64,000 nucleotides of DNA from Nocardioides humi (lineage in GTDB: Bacteria > Actinomycetota > Actinomycetes > Propionibacteriales > Nocardioidaceae), in NCBI RefSeq assembly GCF_006494775.1, contig NZ_CP041146.1:5084001-5148000 (forward strand), given 5' to 3'. The first letter of the stretch is position 1, and each line of letters starts with the position of its first letter. Shown piece after piece: positions 41,657 to 50,805 of this stretch. Below the pieces are notes generated by a model. The model saw only the letters and a program-made list of their open reading frames with translations. It was not told the origin of the DNA and did no database searches. The position numbers and the translations under genes were made by a program.

Positions 41657-42247
41657 TCAGACGGTCGAGGTCATCAGCCACATCGCGGCCGGGACCCGCA
41701 TGGAGTCCAGGTGGCGACCGTCGACCTTGTCGAACGAGCCGCGCGCGAGCGCCATGAAGCCGTCGGCGTCGCGCACGAACTCGCCGCGGTCGTTGTCCGA
41801 GATCCACTTCGAGATCCTGCCCTGGCCGGGGCTGTAGCAGGTGTCGACCGTCACCAGCCGGCCACCCGGGTTGAGCTTCTCGGCGCACAGGCGCATCAGC
41901 TCCTGGGCGTGAGCGTCGTCGACGTGGTGAAGGAGGCCGAGCATCAGGACGACGTCGAACTCAGGCAGGCCGGCGGCAGCGTCGGCGTCGAAGATCCCGT
42001 GGTGGAAGGACGCGCTCGGGAACCTCCTGCCGGCCCATTCGAGATAGGGCTGGGAGGTGTCGAAGCCGTGGTACGTGATGTCGCTCGGCAGCCGGTCGAG
42101 GTAGTAGGCGGGGCCGCAGCCGATGTCGAGGACCGTCTCGCCGGGCTGGATGCCGGCCGCCTCGAGAGCCGCGTAGCGGAGCCGGTCGGCGCCCAGGGCC
42201 TTCTGCAGGCCGATGTAGGCGTTGACGTTGGACAGCAGCTTCTTCAC
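41657..42247 (-). CDS. Class I SAM-dependent methyltransferase
   Basis: A 196-residue methyltransferase with motif I VLDIGCGPAYYL, LLHHVDDAHAQELM and LNPGGRLVTVDTCY. The GTG at 42247, five bases after GGAGGA, is preferred to the ATG at 42289; it gives VKKLLSNVNAYIGLQKALG. Oriented against the GT2-epimerase operon, it closes the glycan island. It resembles methyltransferases of O-antigen or surface-glycan clusters, but its substrate is unknown. Confidence 0.82.
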   Translation of the reverse strand: MKKLLSNVNAYIGLQKALGADRLRYAALEAAGIQPGETVLDIGCGPAYYLDRLPSDITYHGFDTSQPYLEWAGRRFPSASFHHGIFDADAAAGLPEFDVVLMLGLLHHVDDAHAQELMRLCAEKLNPGGRLVTVDTCYSPGQGRISKWISDNDRGEFVRDADGFMALARGSFDKVDGRHLDSMRVPAAMWLMTSTV

Positions 42248-42340
42248 GGGTCCTCCGGAGCAGGGTGCGATGGCGTCCGAGTCAATCACGATGGGGGACG
42301 GCGGGGATCCATCGGCCTCGGCGGGGCCCCGCGCGGCCGG

Positions 42341-42526
42341 TCAGCAGCAGCGCGACTGCGGGCTGTGCTCGCGCCGGTCGGCGCGGTGCCGCTCCCAGGC
42401 CCGCCGCGTCATCGGCGCGGTGCCGTCGCGGGCGCAGCGCTCGACGTACTCGTCCCAGCGGGCCTCGCCGGTCGCCTCCCGGACGTACCAGCGCAGCCCG
42501 CGCCAGACCCGTACCAGCGTGCTCAT
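42341..42526 (-). CDS. YbdD/YjiX family small protein (DUF466)
   Basis: A 61-residue protein, LVRVWRGLRWYVREATGEARWDEYVERC, ending in a Cys-Cys. YbdD-type proteins are encoded directly after CstA-family transporters and are needed for their pyruvate or peptide uptake in enterobacteria. Here it overlaps cstA by 4 bases, which supports the same partnership. Confidence 0.9.
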   Translation of the reverse strand: MSTLVRVWRGLRWYVREATGEARWDEYVERCARDGTAPMTRRAWERHRADRREHSPQSRCC

Positions 42527-44706
42527 CGGGAACTCCCGGCCATCCGCGACTCCTCCCACTCGCGTACGGCGGCCTTCTCCTCCGCCGTCGCGAAGAAGTC
42601 GGAGGGCGCGACGATCTCCGACGGCACGGCCGGCACCTCGGTGGTCGGGAGGCCGCCGGCCCGCAGGGCGCGGACCCAGACGACGACGGCGTTGGCGACC
42701 ACCACGATCACCAGGACCGCGAAGGTCAGCTGGAGGATGCCGTTGACCGTCGAGTTCGTGATCACCTGGTCCATCTGGCCGGCGTCCTTCGCGGGGGCGA
42801 GGATCTCGCCGGCGTCGCGGGCGTCGCGGTAGCGGTCGGCCTGGGCGAAGTAGCCGATCGCGGGGTTGTCGGAGAAGACCTTCTGCCAGCTCGCGGTCAT
42901 CGTGGTGACCAGGTCCCACACGAGGGGGACCAGCGGCACCCACACCCAGCGGGCCTTGCCGTGCTTGAGCATCAGCGTCACGCAGAGGCAGAGCGCGATC
43001 GCGGCGAGCAGCTGGTTGGAGATGCCGAACAGCGGGAACAGCTGGTTGATCCCGCCCAGGGGATCGGTCACGCCGACGTAGAGCATGTAGCCCCAGGCGG
43101 CGACGACCAACGCGCTGGCCGACCAGGCGGCGGGGCGCCACGACGTGTCGGCGTACCGGGGCCAGAGGTTGCCGATCGTGTCCTGCAGCATGAACCGGCC
43201 GACCCGGGTGCCGGCGTCGACGGCGGTGAGGATGAACAGCGCCTCGAACATGATCGCGAAGTGGTACCAGAAGGCCGCCAGCCCGCCGCCGAACGCGTCG
43301 GTGAAGATCTGGGAGATGCCGACGGCCAGCGTGGGGGCGCCACCGGTCCGGGAGACCAGGGTGGGCTCCTGGACGGCGGCCGCCGCCTGGGTGAGCGTGT
43401 CGGGGGAGAGGGTGAAGCCGAGCGTGCCGACGAACTCGGCCGCGCTCGACGCGGTGCCGCCGGTGGCGCCCGCGGGGCTGTTCATCGCGAAGTAGAGGCC
43501 CTGGTCGATCACGCAGGCGGCGATCAGCGCGCTGATGGCGACGAAGGACTCCATCAGCATGCCGCCGTACCCGATCATCCGGACGTGGCTCTCCTTGGCG
43601 ATCATCTTCGGGGTCGTGCCCGACGAGATGAGCGCATGGAAGCCCGACAGCGCACCGCACGCGATCGTGATGAACACGAACGGGAACAGCTTGCCGGCGA
43701 ACACCGGCCCGTCGCCGTCCATCGCGAAGCTGGTGACGTCGTCGTTGGCCAGGACCGGGCGGGCCAGGACGAGACCCACGGCCAGCAGGAGGATCACGCC
43801 GACCTTCATGAACGTCGACAGGTAGTCGCGGGGCGTCAGCAGCATCCAGACCGGCAGCACCGAGGCGACGAAGCCGTAGACGATCAGGCAGATCGTCAGC
43901 GTCTCGTGGGACAGGGTGAGGGTGTCGCCGAGGCCGGTGTCGTCGACCCAGCCGCCGACCACGATGGCGGCCAGCAGCAGCGCGACGCCGATCGCGGTGG
44001 TCTCCGCGACCCGGCCGGGACGGAGATAGCGCAGGTAGAAGCCCATGAACAGCGCGATCGGGATGGTCAGGCCGATCGAGAACACGCCCCACGGCGACTC
44101 GGCGAGCGCGTTGACCACCACCAGCGCGAGCACCGCCAGGATGATGATCATGATCGCGAACACCGCGATCAGCGCGGCGGTGCCGCCGACCGTGCCGATC
44201 TCCTCGCGCACCATCTGGCCCAGGCTCTTGCCGTCGCGGCGCATCGAGAAGAACAGCACCATCATGTCCTGCACGGCACCGGCCAGGATCACGCCGACGA
44301 TGATCCAGATCGTGCCCGGCAGGTAGCCCATCTGCGCCGCCAGCACCGGCCCCACGAGCGGTCCCGCGCCCGCGATCGCCGCGAAGTGGTGACCGAACAG
44401 CACTCTCCGGTCGGTGACATCGAAGTCCTGCCCGTTCTCCAGCCGCTCGGCCGGCGTAGCGCGGGCGTCGTCGACCTGCAGCACCCGGTGGGCGATGAAC
44501 CGGGCGTAGAACCGGTACGCGATCGCGTACGACGCCAGCGCCGCGAACAGGATCCACAGCGCCGACACCTCCTCGCCGCGGGAGAGCGCGAGCACCGTCC
44601 AGCAGACCGCTCCGACGACGGCGATCCCGCCCCAGATCGCGATGCCGGCCGGTGTCATCCGGCGGCCGGGGCCACCGGGGCGTCGTACAGGTGTCGTGGT
44701 TGCCAT
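42523..44706 (-). CDS. cstA: CstA-family carbon starvation / pyruvate transporter
   Basis: A 727-residue membrane protein with many helices and CstA landmarks: GQDFDVTDRRVLFGHHFAAIAGAGPLVGPVLAAQMGY near residue 95, FHALISSGTTPKMI, and the large loop with TRVGRFMLQDTIGN. CstA imports pyruvate or peptides when carbon runs low. The ATG at 44706 follows a GAGGAGG site; upstream codons to 44802 are read only in GC-rich leader. It is divergent from ffh by 184 bases. Catabolite or stringent control is known for the family but no site is seen here. Confidence 0.93.
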   Translation of the reverse strand: MATTTPVRRPGGPGRRMTPAGIAIWGGIAVVGAVCWTVLALSRGEEVSALWILFAALASYAIAYRFYARFIAHRVLQVDDARATPAERLENGQDFDVTDRRVLFGHHFAAIAGAGPLVGPVLAAQMGYLPGTIWIIVGVILAGAVQDMMVLFFSMRRDGKSLGQMVREEIGTVGGTAALIAVFAIMIIILAVLALVVVNALAESPWGVFSIGLTIPIALFMGFYLRYLRPGRVAETTAIGVALLLAAIVVGGWVDDTGLGDTLTLSHETLTICLIVYGFVASVLPVWMLLTPRDYLSTFMKVGVILLLAVGLVLARPVLANDDVTSFAMDGDGPVFAGKLFPFVFITIACGALSGFHALISSGTTPKMIAKESHVRMIGYGGMLMESFVAISALIAACVIDQGLYFAMNSPAGATGGTASSAAEFVGTLGFTLSPDTLTQAAAAVQEPTLVSRTGGAPTLAVGISQIFTDAFGGGLAAFWYHFAIMFEALFILTAVDAGTRVGRFMLQDTIGNLWPRYADTSWRPAAWSASALVVAAWGYMLYVGVTDPLGGINQLFPLFGISNQLLAAIALCLCVTLMLKHGKARWVWVPLVPLVWDLVTTMTASWQKVFSDNPAIGYFAQADRYRDARDAGEILAPAKDAGQMDQVITNSTVNGILQLTFAVLVIVVVANAVVVWVRALRAGGLPTTEVPAVPSEIVAPSDFFATAEEKAAVREWEESRMAGSSR

Positions 44707-44890
44707 CGTGGATCCTCCTCGACCCGGCGGGGTGCCCCCGATGGCACTCCCGACCACCGCGCCGGACGGCTGGCGCCCCGCGCAGTACCCTCGAACGCCC
44801 ACCGCAGACGTCGGGCCCCGCGGGGTCGACGGTTACGATCGGTCCGAAGACTCCACTTCTACCGACGACTCCCACGAGGACGCAACGCTC

Positions 44891-46468
44891 TTGTTCGCCA
44901 CACTTTCCGACCGCCTCACCGCGACCTTCAAGAACCTGCGCGGCAAGGGACGGCTCTCCGAGGCCGACATCGACGCGACCGCCCGCGAGATCCGGATCGC
45001 CCTGCTCGAGGCCGACGTCGCTCTGCCGGTCGTCAAGGAGTTCGTCGCGGCGGTCAAGGAGCGCGCCCGCGGCGAGGAGGTCAGCCAGGCGCTGAACCCC
45101 GCCCAGCAGGTCGTCAAGATCGTCAACGACGAGCTCGTCGCGATCCTCGGTGGCGAGACCCGGCGGCTGCGCTACGCCAAGTCCGGCCCGACCGTGATCA
45201 TGCTCGCCGGCCTCCAGGGTGCCGGCAAGACCACGCTCGCGGCCAAGCTCGCGCTCTGGCTCAAGGAGCAGGGCAAGACCCCGATGCTGGTGGCCTGCGA
45301 CCTGCAGCGCCCGAACGCCGTCCAGCAGCTGCAGGTCAACGGCGAGAAGGTCGGCGTCCCGGTCTACGCGCCCGAGCCCGGCAACGGCGTCGGCGACCCG
45401 GTCTCGGTCGCCAAGGAGTCCCTCGAGGAGGCCAGGCGGAAGCTCCACGACGTCGTCATCGTCGACACCGCGGGCCGCCTCGGCGTGGACGCGGAGATGA
45501 TGGCCCAGGCCGCGGGGATCCGCGACGCCGTCCAGCCCGACGAGGTGCTCTTCGTCGTCGACGCGATGATCGGCCAGGACGCGCTGACCACCGCGCAGGC
45601 CTTCCTCGACGGCGTCGGGTACGACGGCGTGGTCCTCACCAAGCTCGACGGCGACGCCCGCGGCGGTGCCGCCCTGTCGATCCGCCAGGTCACCGGCAAG
45701 CCGGTCATGTTCGCCTCCTCGGGCGAGAAGATGACCGACTTCGACGTCTTCCACCCCGACCGGATGGCCTCGCGCATCCTGGACATGGGCGACGTGCTCA
45801 CCCTGATCGAGCAGGCCGAGAAGGCCTTCGACCAGGAGGAGGCGCTCAAGGCCGCGGAGAAGCTCACCCAGGGCGACTTCACCCTCGACGACTTCCTGTC
45901 GCAGATGCAGCAGCTGAAGAAGCTCGGCTCGATGCAGAAGATCCTCGGGATGCTGCCCGGCATGGGCCAGATCCGCGAGCAGTTGGAGAACTTCGACGAG
46001 CGCGAGATCGACCGGGTCGAGGCCCTCATCCGCTCGATGACCCCCGCCGAGCGGGCCGACCCCAAGCTCATCGACGGCTCGCGCCGCGCCCGCATCGCCA
46101 AGGGCTCCGGCCGCACCGTCGCGGACGTCAACAACCTCGTCGACCGCTTCTTCGAGGCGCGCAAGATGATGATGCAGATGGCGCGCGGCGGCGGGGTGCC
46201 CGGCATGCCGGGGATGCCGGGGATGCCCGGCATGGGCGGTCCGGGCGGCGGCAAGCGGGTCAGCGCCAAGCAGAAGGCCAAGCAGGCCAAGGGCAAGGGC
46301 GCCCGCCGCTCCGGCAACCCGGCCAAGGCGGCCCAGGAGGCCGCCGCCGCGAAGAAGAAGGCCGCGGAGGCGAAGCCGAACCCGTTCGGCATCGGCCAGG
46401 ACATCGACTACGAGGCGGCCGCCGAGAACCTGCAGCTGCCGAAGGACTTCTCCAAGTTCCTGAAGTGA
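44891..46468 (+). CDS. ffh: Signal recognition particle protein Ffh
   Basis: Ffh (525 residues) binds signal peptides and 4.5S RNA. Order: N domain, G domain with GLQGAGKTT (about 107-115), DTAGRLGVD and TKLDGDARGG, then the Met-rich M domain (MQQLKKLGSMQKILGMLPGMG, SGRTVADVNNLVDRF) and a Met/Gly/Pro tail (PGMPGMPGMPGMGG). The start appears to be TTG at 44891, giving the family N-terminus FATLSDRLTATFKNLRGKG. It overlaps the NYN gene by 4 bases. No 4.5S RNA gene was recognised in the window. Confidence 0.95.
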   Translation: MFATLSDRLTATFKNLRGKGRLSEADIDATAREIRIALLEADVALPVVKEFVAAVKERARGEEVSQALNPAQQVVKIVNDELVAILGGETRRLRYAKSGPTVIMLAGLQGAGKTTLAAKLALWLKEQGKTPMLVACDLQRPNAVQQLQVNGEKVGVPVYAPEPGNGVGDPVSVAKESLEEARRKLHDVVIVDTAGRLGVDAEMMAQAAGIRDAVQPDEVLFVVDAMIGQDALTTAQAFLDGVGYDGVVLTKLDGDARGGAALSIRQVTGKPVMFASSGEKMTDFDVFHPDRMASRILDMGDVLTLIEQAEKAFDQEEALKAAEKLTQGDFTLDDFLSQMQQLKKLGSMQKILGMLPGMGQIREQLENFDEREIDRVEALIRSMTPAERADPKLIDGSRRARIAKGSGRTVADVNNLVDRFFEARKMMMQMARGGGVPGMPGMPGMPGMGGPGGGKRVSAKQKAKQAKGKGARRSGNPAKAAQEAAAAKKKAAEAKPNPFGIGQDIDYEAAAENLQLPKDFSKFLK

Positions 46469-46830
46469 GCACGCTCATCGTCGACGGCGCGAACGTCGTC
46501 GGCGCGCGCCCCGACGGCTGGTGGAAGGACCGCGCCGGGGCCGCGGCCCGCCTGCACGAGCGGCTCCTCGTCGCCGACATCGAGTACGACGTCGTCGTAC
46601 TCGTGCTGGAGGGGCAGGCCAAGGGCGGCGTGCGTGCCGGCAAGGACGCGCACGTGCGCACCGTGCACGCCCCGAAGGACGGCGACGCGACGATCGTCGC
46701 CGAGGCCCGCAAGGCGGCCGAGAAGGGCGACCGGGTCGTCGTCGTGACGGCGGACCGGGCGCTCGACGCCCGCGTGCACGGCGTCGGCGCGACCACGCTG
46801 TCGCCGACCTGGCTGCTGTCGCGGCTGTGA
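46465..46830 (+). CDS. NYN-domain (PIN-like) protein
   Basis: A 121-residue protein with the NYN fold: TLIVDGANVVGARPDGWWKDR at the N-terminus, DGDATIVAEARKAAEKG in the centre and VVVVTADRALDARV near the end supply the aspartates of a PIN-like RNase site. Homologues may act in RNA processing, but no substrate is known. It overlaps ffh as GTGA, which suggests co-translation and perhaps a role in SRP or ribosomal RNA metabolism (inference). Confidence 0.85.
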   Translation: MSTLIVDGANVVGARPDGWWKDRAGAAARLHERLLVADIEYDVVVLVLEGQAKGGVRAGKDAHVRTVHAPKDGDATIVAEARKAAEKGDRVVVVTADRALDARVHGVGATTLSPTWLLSRL

Positions 46831-46849
46831 CACCGGTAGCGTCGGCCGG

Positions 46850-47923
46850 GTGAGTGCGCTGCGGTTCTCCGGTCCGGTCCTGCCCGACGGCGAGATCCGG
46901 GAGGTGTACGTCATCGACGGGCGGATCACCTACGAGCGCCCGGCCGGCGCCGAGACCGCCGGCGAGGGCTGGATCGTCCCCGGGCTGGTCGACGCCCACA
47001 ACCACCTCGGGCTCGAGGACGGGGGAGCGGTCGACGACGCCGAGATCGAGCGGACGGCGATCGCCGACCGCGACAACGGCGTGCTCCTCACCCGCGACTG
47101 CGGCTCGCCCGCCGACACCCGCTGGGTGCAGGACCGCGAGGACCTGCCGCGGCTGATCCGCTGCGGCCGCCACGTCGCCCGCACCCGCCGCTACCTGCGC
47201 GGCTACGGCGTCGAGGTCGAGCCCGACGACCTGGTCGACACGGTCGCCGAGCAGGCGCAGGACGGCGACGGCTGGGTCAAGCTCGTCGGCGACTGGATCT
47301 CCCGCGAGGAGGGCGACCTCGCGCCGTCCTTCCCCGCCGACGCCGTCACCGCCGCCATCGACGTCGCGCACGCCAACGGCGCCAAGGTGACCGCCCACTG
47401 CTTCGGCGAGGCCTCCCTCGGGCCGCTCCTGGACGCCGGGATCGACTGCATCGAGCACGGCACCGGGCTCACCGCCGACCACCTGGCGCAGATGGTCGCG
47501 AACGGGGTCGCGCTGGTGCCGACGGTGCTGCAGACCGGCAAGTTCCCCGGGTTCGTCGACGCCGCCCGCGACAAGTTCCCGGCGTACAGCGCGACCATGG
47601 AGACGCTGTACGCCACCCGCCGCGAGGTCCTGATGAGCGCGTACGACGCCGGCGTGGCCCTGTTCGTCGGCAGCGACGGCGGCGGCTCGACCCGCCACGG
47701 CGTCCTGCACGAGGAGATCCACGCCATGGTGGAGATGGGGCTGCCGGCCGAGTACGTGCTCGGTGCGGCGTCGTGGCGGGGCCGGGCCTGGCTGGGCTGG
47801 AACCCCGGCCTCGACGAGGGCGACCCGGCCGACTTCGTGGTCTACCCCCGCAACCCCGTCGAGGACCTGTCGGTGCTCGTCGAGCCGTCGCGGGTGGTGC
47901 TGCGGGGCAGGGTGGTGGCCTGA
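46850..47923 (+). CDS. Amidohydrolase-superfamily protein
   Basis: A 357-residue metal-dependent hydrolase: the HxH motif is in VPGLVDAHNHLGL, later metal or substrate ligands in KVTAHCFGE and CIEHGTG, and the last aspartate in LFVGSDGGGS. The N- and C-terminal strands (YVIDGRITY; DFVVYPRNPVEDLSVL) form the small beta sandwich typical of imidazolonepropionase-like enzymes. The substrate is unknown. It lies 19 bases after the NYN gene, an odd place between ffh and rpsP. Confidence 0.85.
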   Translation: MSALRFSGPVLPDGEIREVYVIDGRITYERPAGAETAGEGWIVPGLVDAHNHLGLEDGGAVDDAEIERTAIADRDNGVLLTRDCGSPADTRWVQDREDLPRLIRCGRHVARTRRYLRGYGVEVEPDDLVDTVAEQAQDGDGWVKLVGDWISREEGDLAPSFPADAVTAAIDVAHANGAKVTAHCFGEASLGPLLDAGIDCIEHGTGLTADHLAQMVANGVALVPTVLQTGKFPGFVDAARDKFPAYSATMETLYATRREVLMSAYDAGVALFVGSDGGGSTRHGVLHEEIHAMVEMGLPAEYVLGAASWRGRAWLGWNPGLDEGDPADFVVYPRNPVEDLSVLVEPSRVVLRGRVVA

Positions 47924-48088
47924 TTTCTTCCCGGCCGGGCCCTCGTGGCAGACTTGGCGGCTGAGTTCTGTGCCCTCCGGACCCTCTCAACCGGTGGGCG
48001 CGGCGCCCATCGAGCCCGGGCCCCGGTGTTCCCCACCTGGCCGTCCAGGCTCACCCACCATAGATTCCGAAAGCGAGACACCACGAAC

Positions 48089-48619
48089 GTGGCCGTCAAG
48101 ATCCGTCTGAAGCGCCTGGGCAAGGTCCGGGTCCCGCAGTACCGCATCGTCATCGTCGACTCGCGCAAGAAGCGCGACGGCGCGGTGATCGAGGAGATCG
48201 GCAAGTACCACCCCAAGGAGGACCCGTCGTACATCGACGTCGTCTCCGAGCGGGCGCAGTACTGGCTGGGTGTCGGCGCGCAGCCGACCGAGGCCGTCGA
48301 GACGATCCTCAAGATCACGGGTGACTGGCAGAAGTTCAAGGGCATCGACGGCGCCGAGGGCACCCTCAAGGTCAAGGAGCCCAAGCGCGACAAGCTCGAG
48401 ATCTTCAACGAGGCCCTCAAGGAGTCCGCCAACGAGCCCAAGGGCGCCGCGGTGACCAAGAAGGCCGACAAGAAGACCGAGAAGAAGGCCGACAAGGTCG
48501 ACGCGGACAACGCGAAGGCCGAGGTCGAGGAGATGGTCGAGAACCTCGCCGCCGAGGAGCAGGCCGCCGACGTCGCGGCCCTCGCCGACGCGCCCGAGGC
48601 CCCGGCCGAGGAGGCCTGA
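48089..48619 (+). CDS. rpsP: 30S ribosomal protein S16 with long charged tail
   Basis: S16 (176 residues) has the core [30 protein letters not shown] and [20 protein letters not shown]. Ordinary S16 has about 80-90 residues; here a tail from about residue 105 is first Lys-rich ([13 protein letters not shown]) and then very acidic ([17 protein letters not shown]). Such tails are common in actinobacterial S16. It heads the rpsP-khpA-rimM-trmD cluster. Confidence 0.96.
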   Translation: MAVKIRLKRLGKVRVPQYRIVIVDSRKKRDGAVIEEIGKYHPKEDPSYIDVVSERAQYWLGVGAQPTEAVETILKITGDWQKFKGIDGAEGTLKVKEPKRDKLEIFNEALKESANEPKGAAVTKKADKKTEKKADKVDADNAKAEVEEMVENLAAEEQAADVAALADAPEAPAEEA

Positions 48620-48623
48620 CGCC

Positions 48624-48863
48624 GTGCTCGCCGACGCGCTGGAGCACCTCGTCCGTGGGGTGGTCGACCACCCCGACGACGTGGTCGTGCGCGACAAGCA
48701 GCTGCGCCGCGGCTCCGTGCTCGAGGTCCGGGTGCACCCCGACGACCTCGGCAAGGTGATCGGCCGGAGCGGTCGTACGGCGACGGCGTTCCGCACCGTC
48801 ATCTCCGCGATCGCCGGCAACGGCGGCACCCGGGTCGACTTCGTCGACACCGACCGCCGCTGA
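48624..48863 (+). CDS. khpA: KH-domain RNA-binding protein KhpA
   Basis: A 79-residue single KH domain protein with the GxxG loop GRSG in KVIGRSGRTATAFRTVI. KhpA-type proteins bind RNA and are encoded between rpsP and rimM in many Gram-positive bacteria. The GTG start is 5 bases after the rpsP stop, so the two are co-translated. Confidence 0.93.
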   Translation: MLADALEHLVRGVVDHPDDVVVRDKQLRRGSVLEVRVHPDDLGKVIGRSGRTATAFRTVISAIAGNGGTRVDFVDTDRR

Positions 48864-48880
48864 CGCAGCAGACGACGACA

Positions 48881-48916
48881 CGAACGGGCGCCTCCCGCCG
48901 GGGAGGCGCCCGTTCG
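48881..48916 (+). terminator. Strong hairpin between khpA and rimM
   Basis: CGAACGGGCGCCTCCC (48881-48896) pairs perfectly with 48901-48916 around GCCG: 16 base pairs, then TCGTTG. It starts 18 bases after the khpA stop and lies within what is usually one operon, so it may attenuate read-through into rimM-trmD. Confidence 0.85.
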
Positions 48917-48949
48917 TCGTTGCCGCCCGGACCCCCTAACCTCTGACCC

Positions 48950-49509
48950 GTGGAGAGCATCGAGGTCGTCGTCGGCCGGATCGGGAAGCCGCACGGCATC
49001 CGGGGCGAGGTGACGGTCGACGTCCGCACGGACGAGCCCGAGCGCCGGTACGCCGACGGAGCGGTCCTCCACGTCGAGGCCCCCGCGGCTCGGCGTTCTC
49101 CCCCCGGACGCTCACCGTGACCCGCACCCGCTGGCACCAGGGGGTGCTCCTGGCGAGCTTCGCCGAGCTGCCCGACCGCACCGCGGCGGAGTCGGCGCGG
49201 GGCGTGGTGCTGCGGGCCGTCGTCCCCGCCGACGAGACGCCGGAGGACCCCGAGGAGTTCTACGACCACCAGCTGGTCGGCCTGGCGGCGTACGACGTCG
49301 ACGGAACCCCCCTCGGCGAGGTCGCCGGCCTCGTCCACGGAGCCCAGGACCTGCTGCGCATCACGACCCCGGACCGCCGCGAGGCGCTGGTCCCGTTCGT
49401 CGCCGCGCTCGTCCCCGAGGTCGACCTGGCCGGCGGCCGGGTCGTCATCGCCGACCGCCCCGGCCTGGTCACCCCGTTCCCCGACGACGAGGACCGGGAG
49501 CAGGCGTGA
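48950..49509 (+). CDS. rimM: Ribosome maturation factor RimM, apparent one-base frameshift
   Basis: RimM assists assembly of the 30S head with S19. The N-terminal beta barrel [20 protein letters not shown] is in one frame; [20 protein letters not shown], the PRC-barrel segment [14 protein letters not shown] and the end [20 protein letters not shown] are in another. One base lost at about 49080-49088 (CCCCGCGG) explains this; without it translation stops after about 56 residues. The repaired protein has about 186 residues. Overlap with trmD as GTGA is normal. Confidence 0.87.
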
Positions 49510-50662
49510 GGCTCGACTACGTCTCGATCTTCCCGGACTTCTTCTCGCCCCTCGAGCTCTCCCTGCCCGGGAAGGCCGCCGCCAAGGGGCTCGTCGACGT
49601 CCACGTCCACGACCTGCGCGGCTACACCCACGACCGGCACCGCACCGTCGACGACACCCCGTACGGCGGTGGCGCGGGCATGGTGATGAAGCCGGAGCCG
49701 TGGGGCGAGGCCTTCGACGACCTCCTCGCGCCCACGACGACCGTCGTCTTCACCACGCCCTCCGGCGAGCCCTTCGACCAGCGCCTCGCGGCGGAGCTCG
49801 CGACCCGTGAGCACCTCGTCTTCGCCTGCGGCCGCTACGAGGGCATCGACCAGCGGGTCGTCGACCACGCCCGCGAGCGGGCCGAGGTCCGCGAGATCAG
49901 CCTCGGCGACTACGTCCTCAACGGGGGAGAGGTCGCCGCGCTGGCGATCACCGAGGCGGTCGTCCGGCTGCTCCCCGGCTTCATGGGCAATGCGGAGTCG
50001 CTGGCCGAGGAGTCGCACGCCGACGGCGGCCTGCTCGAGTACCCCGTCTACACCAAGCCCCCCGAGTGGCGCGGCCACGAGGTCCCCGCCGTGCTCCGCT
50101 CCGGCGACCACGCCCGGGTCGCGGCCTGGCGCCACGAGCAGGCGGTACGACGGACCGCGGAGCGCCGTCCCGACCTGCTCACCCCGTCCGTGCTGGACGA
50201 CGGCACGCCCATCGTCCGCGCCACCCCCGGCGACGCCGGCGAGCTGCTGACGCTGCAGCGGGCCTGCTGGGTGCAGGAGGCGCTGGCCAACGACATGCTC
50301 GACATCCCCGCGCTGCACGAGTCCCTCGACGACGTCCGCGCCTGGCTGCGGGAGTGGGACACCTGGGTGGTCCGCCGGGCGGGTCGCCTGGTCGGCGCGG
50401 TCCGCGGCCGGCTGGAGGGCGACCACAGCTGGGACATCGGCCGGGTCATGGTCGCCCCGACCTGCAGGGCAGCGGGCTCGGCCGGGTCCTGCTGGAGCAC
50501 ATCCAGGCCGTCGCGCCGCCCCAGGCGACGTCGTACGTCCTGTTCACCGGGGCGGCCAGCGCGCGCAACCAGCGGATGTACCGGAAGGCGGGCTTCCGGC
50601 TGCGCCCCGACCTCCCGTCGCCCCCGGGCGCGGTGGTGCTCACCAAGCGTCGCGTCACATGA
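49506..50662 (+). CDS. trmD: tRNA (guanine-37-N1)-methyltransferase fused to GNAT domain, apparent frameshift
   Basis: Residues 1 to about 230 are a complete Trm[17 protein letters not shown], knot motifs [12 protein letters not shown] and [16 protein letters not shown], and a C-terminal helix domain. From about residue 238 a GNAT acetyltransferase follows ([48 protein letters not shown]). One G missing after CCCC at 50455-50459 shifts the frame; the correct continuation is [17 protein letters not shown], the acetyl-CoA loop, to a stop at 50662. TrmD prevents +1 frameshifting; the role of the fused acetyltransferase is unknown. Confidence 0.85.
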
Positions 50663-50684
50663 ACGACACAGAGAAGGCTCGTCT

Positions 50685-50722
50685 GTAACAAGCCTGCAAC
50701 CTTCCTCGGACGCCGGTGAAAC
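50685..50722 (+). promoter_or_regulatory. GlnR-like box upstream of the second ammonium transporter
   Basis: GTAAC, GCAAC, CGGAC and GAAAC occur at 50685, 50696, 50707 and 50718, each separated by exactly six bases. This is the spacing of the actinobacterial GlnR box gTnAC-n6-GaAAC-n6-GTnAC-n6-GAAAC. The first and last elements match fully. It lies 83 bases before the transporter start. Confidence 0.7.
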
Positions 50723-50805
50723 GACCCGTCGAGAGGCTCTCGTCGGACGTGGACAGCAGCGCCGCTGCGCCACGCACGACTCCCGAGAAGGCAAGAGGTT
50801 CGTTT

